This document shows, piece after piece, positions 7,042-9,233 of a stretch of 9,233 bases of DNA; the stretch's first letter is position 1, and the number at the start of each line of letters is the position of its first letter. The notes under the pieces are model-generated. The model saw nothing but the letters and a program-made list of their open reading frames with translations, was not told the DNA's origin and did not search any database. Source of the DNA: Lentisphaerota bacterium (GTDB taxonomy: Bacteria > Verrucomicrobiota > Kiritimatiellia > UBA8416 > JAFGTH01); assembly GCA_016934225.1 (NCBI GenBank), contig JAFGTH010000073.1, positions 1-9,233 of the forward strand, given 5' to 3'. The position numbers and the translations under genes were made by a program.

Positions 7042-7938
7042 ATGGTAGAAATGAATCGCCGTGAGTTTCTCAAGAGCGCTACGGCTATCGGAATAACGGG
7101 CGCTGCCTTTGGTCCTGGCGCTTTTGGCGCGTTCGACAAGCCTGTTGTATGTGTTGTTCACGGGAGTAATATACCTGCCATGGTTGCGGCCGGTATCGAG
7201 CGTTTTGGAGGCTGGAACGCTATTGTGGCCAAAGGCCAAAAAGCAACCCTGAAACCGAACGTGGCATGGGCAAGCGGTCCGGAAAGCGGCGCCAATACTC
7301 ATCCGGACGTTGTCACTGCGTGTGTTGTCGGTTGCAGATCTGCCGGCGCGTTAGAAACCATTATTGTTGAAAATCCATGTTCCAATCCGAAACAATCCTT
7401 CTCCATGAGCGGCGTTGAGGCAGCAGTCAAAAAAGTCGGAGGACGAATGTATGCGGCCAGAGATCAGAGCCATTTTGTAGAGGTCACATTACCCAAAGCA
7501 AAGGTCATGAAGACCGCCATGGTTGCCAAAGACGTAATGGAAACCGGCTGCCTTGTGAATATTCCGGTTGCAAAAACTCATGGTTCAGCAGTACTGACGT
7601 TAGGAATGAAAAATTGGATGGGTTCTGTTCTGGACAGACGGTTCATGCATGCGAACAACCTGCATCAGTGTATTGCGGATCTCAGCACTCTTATCAAGCC
7701 GGCTCTCGTTATTGTTGATGCGATCCGGATTATGTTGAACAAGGGGCCGCGAGGACCCGGGGAATTGGCATATCCCAATCAGATGATCTTTGGTCGCGAT
7801 CCTGTAGCTGTAGACGCCTACGCAACTACGCTTTTTGGCAAAAAGCCATTCGATGTGCCTTGCATCAAGATAGCTCATGAAATGGGCGTAGGCATTGGAG
7901 ACCTCGCTCTAATAGATGTTCAGAAGATCGAAGTTTGA
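7042..7938 (+). CDS. DUF362 protein with Tat signal
   Basis: This is a 298-residue protein with a twin-arginine signal: NRREFLKSATAIGITGAAF at residues 5-23, with R6-R7 and a hydrophobic alanine/glycine stretch. Export of a folded, possibly cofactor-bearing protein is implied. The rest is a DUF362 domain: ATLKPNVAWASGP (68-80), a segment around ETIIVENP (105-112), CLVNIPVAKTHGSAVLTLGM (170-189) followed by KNWMG, ALVIVDAIRIM (221-231) and FGRDPVAVDAYA (250-261). DUF362 proteins often carry or sit beside ferredoxin domains; this one has no CxxCxxC cluster. Their chemistry is not established. ATG 7042 has GAAGG six bases upstream; ATG 7051 (MNRREF) with GGAG at 7038-7041 is nearly as good. Longer in-frame starts to 6901 would put sequence ahead of the Tat signal and are rejected. 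The neighbouring downstream polyferredoxin suggests a redox context. Confidence 0.88.
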   Translation: MVEMNRREFLKSATAIGITGAAFGPGAFGAFDKPVVCVVHGSNIPAMVAAGIERFGGWNAIVAKGQKATLKPNVAWASGPESGANTHPDVVTACVVGCRSAGALETIIVENPCSNPKQSFSMSGVEAAVKKVGGRMYAARDQSHFVEVTLPKAKVMKTAMVAKDVMETGCLVNIPVAKTHGSAVLTLGMKNWMGSVLDRRFMHANNLHQCIADLSTLIKPALVIVDAIRIMLNKGPRGPGELAYPNQMIFGRDPVAVDAYATTLFGKKPFDVPCIKIAHEMGVGIGDLALIDVQKIEV

Positions 7939-7967
7939 TCAGCCTCTCAGAAAAGATTCAAATGTCA

Positions 7968-7986
7968 GGATTCAATTAAAGAATCC
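7968..7986 (+). terminator. Small hairpin after the DUF362 gene
   Basis: GGATTC (7968-7973) pairs with GAATCC (7981-7986) around a seven-base AATTAAA loop, 30 bases after the DUF362 stop. No T-tract follows. It could attenuate or process the transcript before the polyferredoxin gene. GATTCAA is also present twice, at 7955 and 7969. Confidence 0.3.
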
Positions 7987-8077
7987 AGGGCGGAATGCTA
8001 ACATCCAATATCAAGCGTGGAATTGTTTTGGTTTCGAAGGTGAATGTTTGGTATTCGAGGGGTATTGGGTTTCGAGA

Positions 8078-9233
8078 ATGATTACACAAGCGCGTTTTCG
8101 TCTGCTCATAAGGAGTATTTGCCTTGTCGTCGCCGTGATATTTGCGTCACAAGTGTTGCGCAATGTTGCGGAGATATCGGCTGATGATACCGGACATTTG
8201 GATAGAACAGTGAGTATTCTTCGGAATACGCCAATTGCCGGACTATCGGCTGTATTTCCGGCCATGAGTCCTTTTATGAGTATATGCTCATCGCTGGCGC
8301 AACGTTCTTTATCGTCCGCGCTGGCAATTCTGGCTGTGCCTATCCTGGTAATGTCGGCGTTTCGGGGACGTTGGTTTTGCCGTTGGATGTGTCCGACAGG
8401 ATTTGTGAGCGAGTATATTGGAAAACTGTCCACACTGAGTGATAAACAGAGGCGTGTCTTGTACAAAAGCTGGCCCAATATCGCGTCGTGGCTATTAGTC
8501 ATGACTCTTGGAGCTTCACTGATTGGATACCCGGTATTTTTATGGCTTGACCCGCTAAGTATGTTTAACGGTTTCGTCAACATGTTTCGGGCGCCCGTAA
8601 TACTCGGTACAACACTGTTGGGCATTGGATTTTGCGCAGTCATCGTCGTGAGTGCGTGGCGGCCGAATCTTTGGTGTTATCGTTGCTGTCCGTTGGGCGC
8701 GACGCAGGAATGGTTGAAAAAGGCCGGTAGTCGTATATTTGTCGCTTTCCGCCGAAAGCCTGCGTATGGAACAAAGTGGGGGTCCGTTAGTGCAATGACA
8801 TGGGACCGTCGCACGTTTTTTGGGCTTGTGCTTGGAGGTATTGTTGGAGCGACAATCGCGAAATTTGTGCGCAAGTCTCCGATCAGACCGCCCGGCGCTC
8901 TGGCCGAAGGCCAATTTGAAGCAGTATGCTCGCGATGCGGGAATTGCATTGGCGCTTGTCCGGAAAAGGTGCTCAAGCCTGATGTTGGAGAAGCCGGTAT
9001 TGCCGGATTGTTGGCTCCTGTTCTGGAGATATGTCCAGGATATTGCGCCGAATGGTGCAATGAATGCGGCAAGGCTTGTCCCACAGGCGCGATTCGTTCA
9101 ATGACGCTTGCTCAAAAGCGCGATATTTCGATCGGTACGGCCCGTGTTGCTCGAAATAAATGTCTCGCATGGGCACAGAGAGAGTATTGCCTTGTTTGTG
9201 ACGAATATTGTCCGTTCCATGCCATCCGTGTGA
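8078..9233 (+). CDS. NapH/NapG-like membrane polyferredoxin, 3' end beyond window
   Basis: The frame from ATG 8078 is open for 385 codons to the window end. The N-terminal half is NapH-like: hydrophobic helices at about 11-29, 79-95, 135-152 and 172-193, with the cysteine motifs WFCRWMCPTGF (C101, C105) and LWCYRCCPLGA (C200, C203, C204), each just after a helix. A twin-arginine segment, TWDRRTFFGLVLGGIVGA (241-258), forms a fifth helix like the Tat signal of NapG/MauM proteins. The ferredoxin region follows: C284xxC287xxC290xxxC294P, then C319/C323 with C327xxC330xxxC334P, then C362 with C371xxC374xxxC378P. An electron-transfer role from the membrane to extracytoplasmic clusters is likely; the partner is unknown. 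ATG 8078 has only a weak ribosome site; TTG 8048 is an in-frame alternative. It follows the DUF362 gene by 139 bases. Confidence 0.88.
   Translation, partial: MITQARFRLLIRSICLVVAVIFASQVLRNVAEISADDTGHLDRTVSILRNTPIAGLSAVFPAMSPFMSICSSLAQRSLSSALAILAVPILVMSAFRGRWFCRWMCPTGFVSEYIGKLSTLSDKQRRVLYKSWPNIASWLLVMTLGASLIGYPVFLWLDPLSMFNGFVNMFRAPVILGTTLLGIGFCAVIVVSAWRPNLWCYRCCPLGATQEWLKKAGSRIFVAFRRKPAYGTKWGSVSAMTWDRRTFFGLVLGGIVGATIAKFVRKSPIRPPGALAEGQFEAVCSRCGNCIGACPEKVLKPDVGEAGIAGLLAPVLEICPGYCAEWCNECGKACPTGAIRSMTLAQKRDISIGTARVARNKCLAWAQREYCLVCDEYCPFHAIRV

Noticed and set aside
8011..8643. 210-residue open frame on the minus strand
   Set aside because: It is antisense to the NapH-like coding region, whose plus-strand frame has clear helices and cysteine motifs. 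The minus translation has no recognisable domain.
8820..9104. 94-residue plus-strand frame and overlapping minus-strand frames near the window end
   Set aside because: They are out of frame with the polyferredoxin, whose frame carries the regularly spaced cysteines to the window edge.
7042..9233. Nitrate reductase (nap) operon
   Set aside because: Only NapH/NapG-like electron-transfer modules are seen; no catalytic molybdopterin subunit or NapB/NapC is visible in the window.

Overview
This is a bacterial chromosomal window of moderate GC content with seven protein-coding genes. The first and last are cut by the window edges. No tRNA, rRNA, CRISPR array or insertion sequence was seen. The gene content suggests a Gram-negative member of the PVC group (Verrucomicrobiota, Kiritimatiellota or Lentisphaerota). 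The pointers are a eukaryotic-type UAP1-like nucleotidyltransferase, the carboxy(nor)spermidine route to polyamines, a membrane protein joining ankyrin repeats to a SUMF1/FGE-like domain, and Tat-exported or iron-sulfur redox proteins. This placement is inference from families; no marker gene fixes it.

Layout. 1-431 is the C-terminal part of a TPR protein (+). It runs convergently into a minus-strand RsuA/RluB-family pseudouridine synthase (420-1142), overlapping it by 12 bases. A divergent intergenic region leads to three plus-strand genes: a UDP-sugar pyrophosphorylase of the UAP1 type (1318-2703), carboxynorspermidine dehydrogenase (2791-3996) and carboxynorspermidine decarboxylase nspC (3974-5137). 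The last two overlap by 23 bases and form a two-step module producing (nor)spermidine. A 76-base imperfect palindrome at 5142-5217 separates nspC from a convergent gene at 5212-6948. That gene encodes a four-helix membrane anchor, ankyrin repeats and an FGE-like domain without the catalytic cysteines. It is divergent from a Tat-signal DUF362 protein (7042-7938), followed on the same strand by a NapH/NapG-like membrane polyferredoxin (8078 to beyond the window end).

How the genes work together. The polyamine pair is well supported as a functional unit. The DUF362 protein and the polyferredoxin are codirectional and both have exported or membrane features with twin arginines, so an extracytoplasmic redox unit is a reasonable hypothesis. 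The pseudouridine synthase and the nucleotidyltransferase look like independent housekeeping genes. The least ordinary items are the ankyrin/pseudo-FGE membrane protein and the fused polyferredoxin with an internal twin-arginine helix; neither can be called a new system from sequence alone.
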